Source: Hybos culiciformis (Eukaryota; Arthropoda; Insecta; Diptera; Hybotidae). From it: a stretch of 64,000 nt of DNA. Below are positions 35,801-46,200 of this stretch, piece after piece. The stretch lies in contig OZ023274.1 in assembly GCA_964007475.1 (NCBI GenBank), positions 101,069,322 through 101,133,321 of the forward strand, written 5' to 3'. A program made the position numbers and the translations under genes. The notes below the pieces were generated by a model. The model was given only the letters and a program-made list of their open reading frames with translations. It made no database searches and was not told the DNA's origin. Position 1 is the stretch's first letter. Each line of letters begins with the position of its first letter.

Positions 35801-36436
35801 CAATCTTGAAGACGTGATTGCGAGCTGCAATCAAGTTGCTGATTGAATGAATCAATTTTTTTAATTTAAACTAACTTTTGTTTTGATTTCTTGCAGGCTT
35901 TTTTATATAAATATTTATTATTTCGTTGAATTGTAATATTTTTCATTGCAGAAAACGAACAAAATTATGAAATAATAAAATTATTGCATTCAGCATTGCC
36001 ACCTACAGGGCGAATTTCTCGAAACCGAAAAAAACTCCCGAGAACTGAGAAAACTGTTTATTGGAAGCCATCGGTACAGGAATCGGTAGAATCATTTTTC
36101 ATAGAAGTTGAGTCTTTAAATGACCTGCACATCAAATTGGAAGCGAAAAGAAGTTTTTACCGAGACTTGGGATTAAGTTTTCAACCAATGATTGTTGTGT
36201 GCAAGAACGCGCAAAATATTTATGCGGTAACTTTTGATAATATTTTATTTAAGTTTGATTCAATTCTGGAAGCAGTAGATATTTGTTTCAAAATTTTTTT
36301 TGTTCTTAGTTTAGAATATCCGTTAGAAAGTCAAAATACTTGGAAATTTATACAAGAATATTTTTATGAAATCGAAACTAGAGAGCTTAGTAATTCAAAA
36401 GTACTTTTACTGATATCGAATTTAAATTCAGATTAA
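29894..36436 (+). CDS. SAM-domain-like accessory protein of a two-gene DNA transposon (8 exons)
   Basis: Inferred exons: 29894-30038, 30243-30463, 31948-32094, 34658-34861, 34923-35061, 35121-35323, 35458-35611, 35952-36436. All introns are GT-AG, the joined frame is open, and the total is 1698 nt (565 aa plus stop). Residues about 60-120 form a SAM-like domain (LEVFNLLINWGFDSL to IEFRKNLIEWK). Exons 4-5 hold a helical block then GKRATGRLYNRYRNSL; exon 6 has PWETV and exon 8 ends with AVDICFKIFF and FIQEYFYEI. I know this arrangement as a family of uncharacterised animal proteins accompanying transposase-like genes; activity is unknown, and SAM domains usually bind other proteins or RNA. The same family appears broken at 5833-8122. 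The start is the first ATG in the exon 1 frame. Intron 2 (1.5 kb) and intron 3 (2.6 kb) carry mobile debris. Its 3' end is tandemly repeated downstream, then comes the transposase gene. Splices are inferred by eye. Confidence 0.8.
30608..30977. mobile_element. Palindromic element in intron 2 of the SAM gene
   Basis: GAGCTGACTAAA (30608-30619) is matched by TTTAGTCAGCTC (30966-30977), a 12-bp perfect terminal repeat. Between them is an array of interlocking palindromes built from CAGTATACTGGTACTGC and TGCAAAAATACTGCAGTATT, reading the same way on both strands. The left end would read CAGAGCTGACTAAA, hAT-like, but no 8-bp target duplication is found. The short ORFs across it are repeat translations. 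Confidence 0.7.
30987..31118 (-). pseudogene. Possible hAT transposase C-terminal fragment
   Basis: One minus-strand frame reads LLASKLINLVNTSVVKLL then HVDRPVEQTFSRLNHAL, which loosely resembles the hAT dimerisation region (xxxxVERxFSxxNxI). It abuts the palindromic element at 30608-30977. There is no start, and the frame is closed upstream by stops near 31140. The similarity is short and could be fortuitous. Confidence 0.3.
31735..31865. repeat. Fragment of the 'CAGTACTTT' satellite family
   Basis: Two units (TTCAGTACTTTTTCAAATCC and TTCAGTACTTTCCAAATAC) resemble the 72-bp array at 52655-52930. It lies near the 3' end of intron 2 of the SAM gene, just before the exon 3 acceptor at 31947. 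Confidence 0.55.
33291..33509. mobile_element. Near-perfect palindromic MITE in intron 3
   Basis: The element starts CGTACCGTCCAAACATTAAG and ends with the exact complement. The first 24 bp are identical between arms, and similarity continues for about 63 bp (TCGAAAGACACAACT, ACCGAAAAA). The loop is about 90 bp. ATTT flanks both sides (33287-33290 and 33510-33513), a candidate 4-bp target duplication. It has no coding capacity. Confidence 0.85.
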
Positions 36437-37705
36437 TTATTTAAAAAATTTAATCAATTACAATTTTCAACAAATATTGCATTTTATTTGTCATATACTT
36501 ATATGTATAAACATTTAGTTTTATACAGGAAATGTTATAATTTATTCACGTTTTATAATTTTTTTTGATTTTTGGTTTATATAGTTTTTCGAAAAGAAAA
36601 ATATCTGGAAATTTTCATAAGAATTTTTTTAAAATCTAAGAACTTTGATATAATAATTAATCAAATTTGAATAAAGAATAATTAAATAATTAACTACATA
36701 TATAAATTATGTATTAACATAATTCATATTATATATATGTGTAATTTAGCTTCGAAAGTACTTTTTTGATATCGAATTTGAATTCAGATTAATTATATGA
36801 ATGATTTAATCAATGGAAATTTTTTTTATATACTTAAATTTATTTTTATTTTTTTAATTTTCAACAAAGATTGCATTTTATTTGTCATACCAAATATATG
36901 TATATATAAACATTTAGTTTTATACAGAAAATTTTATAATTTATTTACGTTTCATCATTTTTTTTTGATTTTTGGTTGATATAGATTATCGCAAAAAAAA
37001 AACCGACAAATTTTTGTAAGAAATTTTTTTAAATCTAAGAACTTAGATAATATTCAATTTAATTTGAATAAAGAATAATATTTAAATAATCAACTATAGA
37101 AATTAAATATTAATAATAATACATATTATATGTAAGTGTAATTAAGGTTAGTAATTAAAAAGTAGTGTTATTGATATCGAATTTGAATTCACATTAATTA
37201 TTTAAATAATTTAATCAATTGCAATTTTTTTTACATACTTAAATTTTTTTTAATTTTCAGCAAATATTGCTTTTTATTTGTCATATACATTTATGTATAT
37301 ATAAACATTTAATTTTATACAAAAAATGTTATAATTTATTGACGTTTTATAAATTTTTTTTGATTTTTGGTTGAAATAGATTTTCGAAAAGAAAAATACC
37401 TGGAAATTTTCGTAAGAATTTTTTTAAAATCTAAGAACTTAGATATAACATTCAATTAAATTTGAATAAAGAATAATATTTAAATAATTAACTATAAATT
37501 AAATATTAATAATAATACATATTATTTGTATGTGCAATTAAGCTTAGTAATTCGAAAGTAGTTTTATTGATATCGAATTTGAATTCAGATTAATTATTTA
37601 AATTAAATGAATTGCAATTTTTTTATATACTTACATTTTTTAAATTTTCAACAACTATATAAATTATATATTAATAACAATACATGCTCTATGTATGTGT
37701 ATTAG
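36386..37705 (+). repeat. Tandem array made from the 3' end of the SAM gene
   Basis: Units begin near 36386, 36745, 37146 and 37541 (spacing about 360-400 bp); the fourth is internally deleted. Each starts with a copy of the gene's last coding stretch (TAATTCAAAAGTACTTTTA, then GATATCGAATTT-AATTCAGATTAA), followed by the 3' UTR with TTTTATACA, TTTTTGATTTTTGG, ATCTAAGAACTT and AATAAAGAATAA. Unit 1 is the gene's real end, and its AATAAA is at 36670-36675. Unit 4 (37541-37591) still translates to LSNSKVVLLISNLNSD and a stop, while units 2 and 3 have decayed. The array bridges the gap to the transposase start at 37778. Confidence 0.85.
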
Positions 37706-37777
37706 TTTGTATCTGCATAAATAATTTTGTAGTTTTTTTTTTCATATTTACAATTTTTTTAAAAATAATTATTCAAA

Positions 37778-40213
37778 ATGTATTCCTGTTTTATTTGCTC
37801 TGAAAATTTTGAAAATTTAAATTTATTAATCACTCATTTAAAATACAAGCACGTGATAGATACGTCTACTATTTTGAGATGCTCCCAAGGTAATTGTCTA
37901 CAAAGCTTCAATACTATATCACATTTCAAAAGACACTTAAAAAAATGCCCATTTTTGCCCAAAAAAGAGAGTATTCGGGAAAAAATTGAAATTTCAAATA
38001 TAGCTGACTTAAAAAATTATGAAAATAAAATATCAGCAAGAGAAAATAATTCTGACGAGTTAAGGCAAGCTCGGGAAGAAATAAATTTAAAAATAAATGA
38101 ACTTAAGAGTTCAATAGAACATTTAACCCTTCGATTTGTATGCAAATTAAACAATAATAGTAAAATTACTAATTCTATGACTGAAGAACTTGTAGGCGAA
38201 ATCCATAACACGCTTTTAGGTCCAATGTTTACCAAACTTAAAGAAATTATTTTACCCACAGTCATATCAACTTACCAGACTAGAATTGAAAGTGTTTTAA
38301 ATTCTTGTATGTTGCCGTTTTCTGATATTAAAACTGAACATTTGTTACTTAAAAGTTTGATAGAAAAAAATTTGTATAAACCTCCCGAAAAATTCACAAT
38401 AAGTAACCAAACAGGAATAAAAATGAGGGAGGGTAAACCTATTCTTGGCGAACTATTAGCAGAGGGGGTAATGCTTCCGGTAGAATTTCAAATAAAAAAA
38501 TTTTTTGAGCAACCGAATGTACTTGAAAATACTCTGAAACACATGCAAACTTTAGAAGAATCCAAAGAGCAAATTATAAGTAATTTCATTCAGGGAGAAC
38601 TCTGGCAACAAAAAATAAATACTTTGAAAAAAGAAATCGCTATTCCATTTTTTCTTTACTACGATGATTTTGAGACAGGTGATCCACTTGGAAGTAGTTC
38701 CGGAAAACAATCTCTGGCGGCATTTTATTTCAATTTTCCAACAATTCCGAACAAATATTCTAATCTTAGTACTATATTCGTTGCTATGATCCTAAAATCT
38801 GAAAATATGAAGGCCTTTGGTAACACTAATTCTTGTTATAAACTAATAGATCTAATAAAAAAACTGGAATCTGATGGTATTTTGATACAAACTTCTAAAA
38901 AGGAAATAAAAGTCCATTTCGTTTTGGGCTTAGTAGTGGGTGACAACTTGGGACTTAATTCTTTGCTAGGGTTTTCAAAGAGTTTTAGTCACACCTTTTT
39001 TTGTCGGATTTGCGTACAGAAAAAAATAGACAGCACTTCGAAACCAGCAGATAACATAAATTTATTAAGAAACAAAGCTAACTATGAACAATTTATAAAC
39101 AGCAAAACTTATCAGGAAAGTGGAATAATAGAAGATTCAATTTTCAATGAAATTAGTTCATTTCACGTTACGGAAAATTTTTATGCAGATGTAATGCATG
39201 ACCTTTTCGAAGGTGTCATTAAATATGGTCTTGGTCATTGCCTCAATTATTTTATTTTTGAACAAGGTTTTTTTGACATTCATTTTCTCAATCACAGATT
39301 AAAGTATTTTGATTACGGACTTGAAACTTCCAATCGCCCTCCAATCTTTAAAGAAGTTCATATAAAAAAAAAAAATCTTCACTTGAACGCCGCACAATCC
39401 CTTTGCTTTTTAGAATATTTTACATTTATGGTTGGAGACAAAATACCAAAAAAAAATAAAGTCTGGACCTACATTTTAACATTACAAGAAATGGTAAAAC
39501 TTATCCTACAAAATTCCTTTACACCTTCTGAGATAAAAAAATTGAAAAACCTTATCGCTAAGCACAATTCATTGTACATTACCCTCTTTGGTGATACGCT
39601 AAAACCGAAACACCATTTTTTATACCATTATCCCCTTATTATTCAAAAATGTGGCCCATTGCGCTTGATGTGGTGTATGCGTTTCGAAGCTAAGCATCGC
39701 GAAATGAAAAACTACACTAATACCACATCATCAAGAGTCAATCTTCCTCTGTCTTTAGCGAAAAAGTGTCTTATGAAATTTGCTTTCTATATATATGAAA
39801 ATGTTGGCTTTGGGTCTAATATTAAGCTTGTTAAATCAACTAAATTTGATGTTAAAAGCCAAATAGAACAGGAATATAAAATAAAATTACCAAATTTGTC
39901 AAATGATAAACTTATAAGAACACAAAGTGTGAATTATAAAGGAACTTTGTATAAAGATAATTTTTTTTTATATGAAAAAAAAAACCAAAACTTTTTGAAA
40001 ATTTTAGAAATTATAATAGATGTTGAAACTGTTTATATTATTACAAATTTTGTAGAGATTTTAAAATTTGATAAACATTTTTTCCTTTTTGAAATTGGAA
40101 AAGATCTAAATATTGTAAAGTGTCTTAATTTAAATCAAACAGATATTTGTAAACCGTTTCAATGTCACAAACTACCCGATGGTCGACTAGTTGTAAATCC
40201 TAGTTATCTGTAA
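37778..40213 (+). CDS. Zinc-finger transposase-like protein, intronless, 811 aa
   Basis: Large single-exon gene, probably the transposase of a DNA transposon, acting in the nucleus on the element's ends. N-terminus: a C2H2 finger (C4, C7, H20, H25) and a C2HC finger (C35, C40, H53, C57), likely DNA-binding, followed by a charged helical stretch (about 85-120). Core: YYDDFETGDPLGSSSGKQS (294-312), VVGDNLGLNSLLGF (386-399), FFCRIC (407-412), ADVMHDLFEGV (470-480) and MWCMRFEAKH (631-640). These blocks match a family of animal transposase-like proteins that I associate with the Tnp2/CACTA-type group; the superfamily is not certain. Candidate catalytic acids are D296/D297, D389, D471 or D475 and E637, by inference. 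It is open throughout, so it may be intact. It follows the SAM-domain gene on the same strand after the tandem array. An AATAAA signal begins 20 bp after the stop (40234). The ATG chosen is the first and gives the complete first finger. Confidence 0.85.
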   Translation: MYSCFICSENFENLNLLITHLKYKHVIDTSTILRCSQGNCLQSFNTISHFKRHLKKCPFLPKKESIREKIEISNIADLKNYENKISARENNSDELRQAREEINLKINELKSSIEHLTLRFVCKLNNNSKITNSMTEELVGEIHNTLLGPMFTKLKEIILPTVISTYQTRIESVLNSCMLPFSDIKTEHLLLKSLIEKNLYKPPEKFTISNQTGIKMREGKPILGELLAEGVMLPVEFQIKKFFEQPNVLENTLKHMQTLEESKEQIISNFIQGELWQQKINTLKKEIAIPFFLYYDDFETGDPLGSSSGKQSLAAFYFNFPTIPNKYSNLSTIFVAMILKSENMKAFGNTNSCYKLIDLIKKLESDGILIQTSKKEIKVHFVLGLVVGDNLGLNSLLGFSKSFSHTFFCRICVQKKIDSTSKPADNINLLRNKANYEQFINSKTYQESGIIEDSIFNEISSFHVTENFYADVMHDLFEGVIKYGLGHCLNYFIFEQGFFDIHFLNHRLKYFDYGLETSNRPPIFKEVHIKKKNLHLNAAQSLCFLEYFTFMVGDKIPKKNKVWTYILTLQEMVKLILQNSFTPSEIKKLKNLIAKHNSLYITLFGDTLKPKHHFLYHYPLIIQKCGPLRLMWCMRFEAKHREMKNYTNTTSSRVNLPLSLAKKCLMKFAFYIYENVGFGSNIKLVKSTKFDVKSQIEQEYKIKLPNLSNDKLIRTQSVNYKGTLYKDNFFLYEKKNQNFLKILEIIIDVETVYIITNFVEILKFDKHFFLFEIGKDLNIVKCLNLNQTDICKPFQCHKLPDGRLVVNPSYL

Positions 40214-40233
40214 AGATAGTGAATATTTTTGAC

Positions 40234-40239
40234 AATAAA
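40234..40239 (+). terminator. Polyadenylation signal of the transposase gene
   Basis: AATAAA lies 20 bp past the stop codon, the normal position for a short 3' UTR in a compact transposon gene. Confidence 0.6.
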
Positions 40240-40259
40240 AATAATTTTTAAAAAATAAG

Positions 40260-43200
40260 TATTTTATTATTTTTACTTATTTTTCTTAAAAGAATTTAGG
40301 TAACCCAAAAACCAAATCCTGATCATAAAACTTGAGGCAAAGAAACTGAAAATAATTAATTGAAAAAAAGTATTTAAAAAAGAATCTAAAGTAATTTATT
40401 CTCATTTCAGTTCATATATCAAAAGCGATTCTCATAGATACGAAGGAGAAGATCTTGTTGTTAGCAATATTATGTGTGGGTAATGCTGGAATAAAATTTT
40501 ATTCCGTTTAAAAATTTATTATAAGATCAAAAATTATTTAAAATATGAAATTAACTTTTTTGTATATAATTTATGTCTTTATAATAAAGTTCAAAACGGA
40601 ACAAAAATATTTCACTATCACCTGCATAGAATATTGATAAAAAGAAGGTCTTCTTCATAATCTATGGCTATCGACTTTGATAAATGAATTTGTTCCATAA
40701 TTTATGCTAAAAGTGCCTTTACAAACCATGAAGAAACTCGCAAGATTTGTGATAAATGCGCATGATTGGCGTGAACTTATAATCATAATTCGATTATCAT
40801 TGTATGCTTAATTCGAAGTTTATTAACACAAATGATCAAAAAGAAATGTTTATATTATGCGAATGATTTGCATGATTGTAAGCAAGCTTTATATTGCATT
40901 AAGGTAATATATTGCTCGATTCCTGTCCCTTTAGCACGAAATATTCAAGCAACTTGCTTGATTATTGTTTTTTATATGAAAAGACATTGATATCTATTTT
41001 TTAATTTATGTTCGATTGGAATTGAATTAGAAATATTAAGTGCACAATTCATCTATTTTACACACAAATTAATTTATAAGTATACAAATATTTGCACATA
41101 AAATACAAAAAATTGCATGACTCAAAGCAAGCTATGCATTACATTAAGGTCATACATTGCTTGATTCGTGTTTTTCTGCACAAATTATCAAAAGAACTTT
41201 CTTGAATATTGCACGAATTCGTGTATTGTTCGCACAAGTCATTAATGATTTCACTTGCATTGATCATAATACTCGAACAATATGATGACTTCTATTTCTT
41301 CATTTGCTCAAAAGATATTTCATTCATAAAGTAAAATTTATTGTTTCGTGTTTGAAAAATCACTAAAAATTATGGAAATAGAATATACGATTTGAGAAAA
41401 AAGGCGAACGGGTCAAAAACAAGTCCTTTTTTTCCATGATTTATGCAGATTTTATACGATATTAGCAATCTTTTCTCTCCGTGTAAGACAATATTATTTG
41501 GAAAATTTCCAGCTGTTAGTTTTTTATTATGTAGAAAAAATTTATTTTTTATTTCTTCGAATAAATAAATCAACGCAACACCCGTTTCTAAAAAACAACA
41601 CCAAAGCATAAAAATGGTGTTGTATAATGTTAAAAGTTAAAGAGATGAATAATGGCATAGTCATGAGTATAATTTTATGCAAAATTTCTTAAAGACAGTA
41701 AAAAATTAATTAAAAGAGGAAAGAACCCAATCACTGCTTCTTAAGCACGAATGTTAAATTTTTGCGTATGTAACAAAATTAATATGATTTTGATACAAAA
41801 TTTTGATTTCCCTCTGTACAAGATGTAGTCAGAAAAAAAAAACCAAAATCAGAGAACGAAGTGATTATATTTCACCTGAGAAATATTTTTTCTTTATTTT
41901 TATATTTATATTCAAAATATACACAGAATAAAATACTCCCAAAGCAATTTTATGTCAAAAGTAATAAAATAAAATGGGAATAATGGGTGATATACTTGAC
42001 ATTTTAAGGTATAATTGTATTAAAGTGTATTTAGAAAAAATCTTTGATAGACAAATAAAGTCAGTTATTTTGTTTCAATTTCCAATGTAATACAAAGTAT
42101 TATTTCTGTAGGAAAAAAACCAAACGATCAAAGTATTCCTTTAGGAAAGTAGTACGTAAGTGTTTGAATAAAAAACTAAATACTCCGATAGATGGGAACA
42201 TACTAGTTATTGAACTGTAGTTCAAAAAATCAAAAAGATTTATAGTTACAACATAGGACATAATTATGTTGTTTGTTGCACGAAAGCAAATCTGGAACTA
42301 GTTTTCTTAAGATTAATTCTAAGTTTATGTGAATTTTTACAACTTTATTCGATTAGTATCATAAGACTCGACACAAAAATTTTAAATAACTTTCAGGGAA
42401 GAAGAAAATTCCTTTGTTTTCTTGTTAGGATTTTTTTAAATCGCTTGGAGAGTATGGAAGTGGAAATGGAAAAATAATATATAATAAAAAAAACTTGTGT
42501 AAACAAAATCTATTTCAATTAATTTTAAATGAGTTTGTTTTGCATATAAAAGTTGGGTGAATGTACTTTGCAAATCAGTCAAACTCTTCCACAATCCATC
42601 CAATTCATGTATTCAATGTATTTAATTTCAGAAAACAGTGAAAAGAAATAGAAAATTAATTAAAGCAATTTTTTAAGTGTTTCATCAGTGAAAAGTTTTA
42701 TTAAAATTGACAAAATTGAAAAATTAATTGATTTATGGACATAGGAAGAGTATTTTTGTATGAGTAGCTTGTTATAAAGATGCATTTTCATAATTATTTC
42801 TTAGGCTTAAAATTTTGTAAGTTGACTTTACGATTATATAAATTTTCTATACATTGATAAATACAAATATAAATCCATTTTATATTACTAAAAAGTATTC
42901 AATACTTAGTAAAATTGGAGACAAAAACCTTAGCTCATAGTGCCCTAATTTGAAGTTTTTTTACAAATATTATATATTGTAACAAACAAATTATAATAAT
43001 GATAGTAATATTATACTAAAAGATATTAAAAGACGAGTAAGTTCTTTTTGTCTTTTAAAAACATAATACTTTTCATAATATGCAGATATTACATAAAGTA
43101 TTTTTCCGAACATAATATGAAATTTCATACCAATTATCATTTTCCATTATGGAATAAGTCAGGAGGATGAAAACGAGACGCTGGTAATAAATTGTATATA

Positions 43201-46200
43201 GATACAAAAAACATAAACAACATTTTATATAAAACATATGCATAAGATTTTAGTCTCAAATTCCCATTTCATATAAATTGCAATAAATATTTATTAGATA
43301 GTTAGAGTTTGAATGAAATTTTAATGAATTCACGTGCTATAAAATTAATTGATATTATTTTTATTCTCTGTACATATTTGAAAACCCTAATATGATGTTT
43401 TTATAAAATATAACATAACATTTCCACAAAAATAATCCATTAATAAATATGTGAATAATATAAATAATAAGAAACTATGTTAAGAAATTCGGTTCGTATT
43501 GCAACATTAGAACAGCGTCAATTTAATTTTTGGATGTCGAACTTAAGAAATTCGAACTCATTTATCGTAAAATAGTACAACAGTATATCACGAAAACAAT
43601 AAAGCCGCTGTGGTTGTTATTTAAAACATTTACAACTTCTTCAATAAAAACGGTTTAAAAGTTTTCATCATTTGATACTTTTATGGAAATATATCTTTTT
43701 TCATAGTTTTTATTCTAATTTTTCTTACAAAGGAAATTTAAGAAATTTCAGGCAGAAGTGGAAATCTATGTATATAGAATAACTAATATCAAAAGTTTTA
43801 TATCAATTTTATTTCACAATCTGAAATTTTCTTTAATCCAATTTTATTATAAGCGCGCGGCACCAACAATTTTTTCATATGTTATAAAAACATATACATA
43901 TCGATAAAATATAAATATGGATTATGTGGGTTGATTTTAGGAAAAAGAGTCATGATAAGTATCATAAAGTTGAGATGTCAATGTATAAAACTATAAATCC
44001 TAAAAGAAAATGTATATGTTTTTTTTTAATTTATTACATTCGATACGATGAGGAAAATCATACACAAATGATTTTAGTTGTTATAAATTCATCATTCAAT
44101 TTGAAGTGTAATCATGTTTACATATATTCCTCACAGAATAAATAAATATAGATAGTGTACATTTAAAAAAATCAAATCACATAAAAAATATATGAGATAT
44201 TATTTTATATATTTTATATATTAATGAATTTAGTGTGTATTTAAAATTCGAAAGAACAAAATGATATTAATGATATTTGACATGTGTCAATAAAATTTTT
44301 CTTTTCAATAATTTTGATTCAACAATCAATCTAAATAAATTTGCGATTCAATGTGTTTTATTTTTTTGTTTACTGCATTAAAACTAAATAGTTAAAAAGA
44401 ATGATATTAACGTATGCTTAATTTGTGTTAAGTTTTTTTTTTGTACATGCCAATAATACTTAATTAATTTTTTTTTTCTCTTTCACAAAATGCTATATAT
44501 AATCTATAAAAATGATATCTAAATTTATTCTGCTACAATTTATATGCGTTAAATAAAACGCTGATCAAATTTATTGTGCATACAATATATATAGATAGTT
44601 GAACATAGATCATATATGAAGAGCTAATAAAATAATTGAAAATACAGTTTAAAATTACTATATGAATATGATTGTGAATTGTACTCTTTAAACAAATAAA
44701 AATATATACCTACTGCCAACTTTAATTTTTTTATTACGAGTATATAAAAATCATATAAGCTTTAATTTTTTATTTTATAAAACTGTGAAAATACTAATTT
44801 ATGGTTCAAAATTAAAAAAATTTTCTAATATTTTTATACATGTCAATTCTGATTATGTCCATTCCAAACATTTACGCTACCTAAACTATTTGCTAATTAT
44901 ATTCAACTTACATCCAATGTCCACTTAAATTATGTGAACAAAGAGATAATACGGGCAATCAATCTTCTAACATAAAAAAAATAAATTTTATTTCAACAAA
45001 AAATAAACAAGTGTTATAAGTATTATATCTACTTGCTAACACGATATCCTACTTGATTTTTTTTTATTTGTTACATATTTTGTTTACAAAACAAGTGTTT
45101 TATCTTCTTTTAAAAAACAAAAACTTAAAACAGTCCAAAGATTGCATTTTTTACAACATTGCAATATATAGATTTTATATAAACACATATGTATAAATTT
45201 TCTTCAATTGAGATTTCCAAAATAGATTGAAAATAAAAGTTTTGTTTAAAAATGAATGAAATTTTGGAAAATATATATGATGATGCATATTTTTATTGCA
45301 TTTGAAATAAACCTTAAAGAAGGAATATGAAAAAAAAAAAAATAATAATTATTATGAAACTCAAAAAAATATTGTCTTTATTCAAAAAAATTCTCTGGTT
45401 AGATTTGATACTTCAGAAGAATCTTCAATATCCTACTAATAGGACATTCGTTCGGCGGGCGAGGCAGCATTTTATATTTAAATTGTTTTTATTTTGATTT
45501 TTCCGTAATATTTTGTAGCAGAAATAGAATTGTATTGAAATAGATTTTACAACAATTTGATACTATTTCATACATTGTTTCAAACATTATAATTAACTTG
45601 GGATTTTTCCAAGAAAAAAAATTTTCCTTTCACACTACATTAATAAATGTATAAATTTCCATTATTATTATTATTTTTTTCTTATTTTGACATAAATGGA
45701 ACATAAAAGAAATGTCATTTGGTAAGAAAATATTTAGACTTTTATTTCATTTTATTCTATTTTATTTTGTTTAGATTTAATGTCAAATTGAAAATTCATA
45801 TCACGTATTGAGTGTGCAAAAAAAAAATTTCAACAAAATTAAAGGAAAATTTATGAAATACCTACAGCTTTTTTATTTGTTAAGTACAAAATTTTGTATG
45901 TTTCATATGGGAGTTCTTACATATTATATAGGTATATTATCTGAATGTATTAATTTTAATAAGATTAAGCTGATTATCATTCATTTTCAAAAATTATCTA
46001 CGTTTAAATATTTTTAACATATTTCATGAACGAAATTATTTTTTGCCTCCAGAATTGAAGTGTTGCAATTATAAAATCATAATCAAAATTCTGCGAAAAA
46101 AAACACACTAATTGTAACATACGTAGAAAATAGTAGAAAGAATGTAAATTTAAAATTTGAATTTATTACTATTTTTTAAATGAAAATTATTGTATAACTT

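Noticed and set aside
38017..38265. Minus-strand 82-codon ORF
   Set aside because: Antisense shadow of the transposase-like gene.
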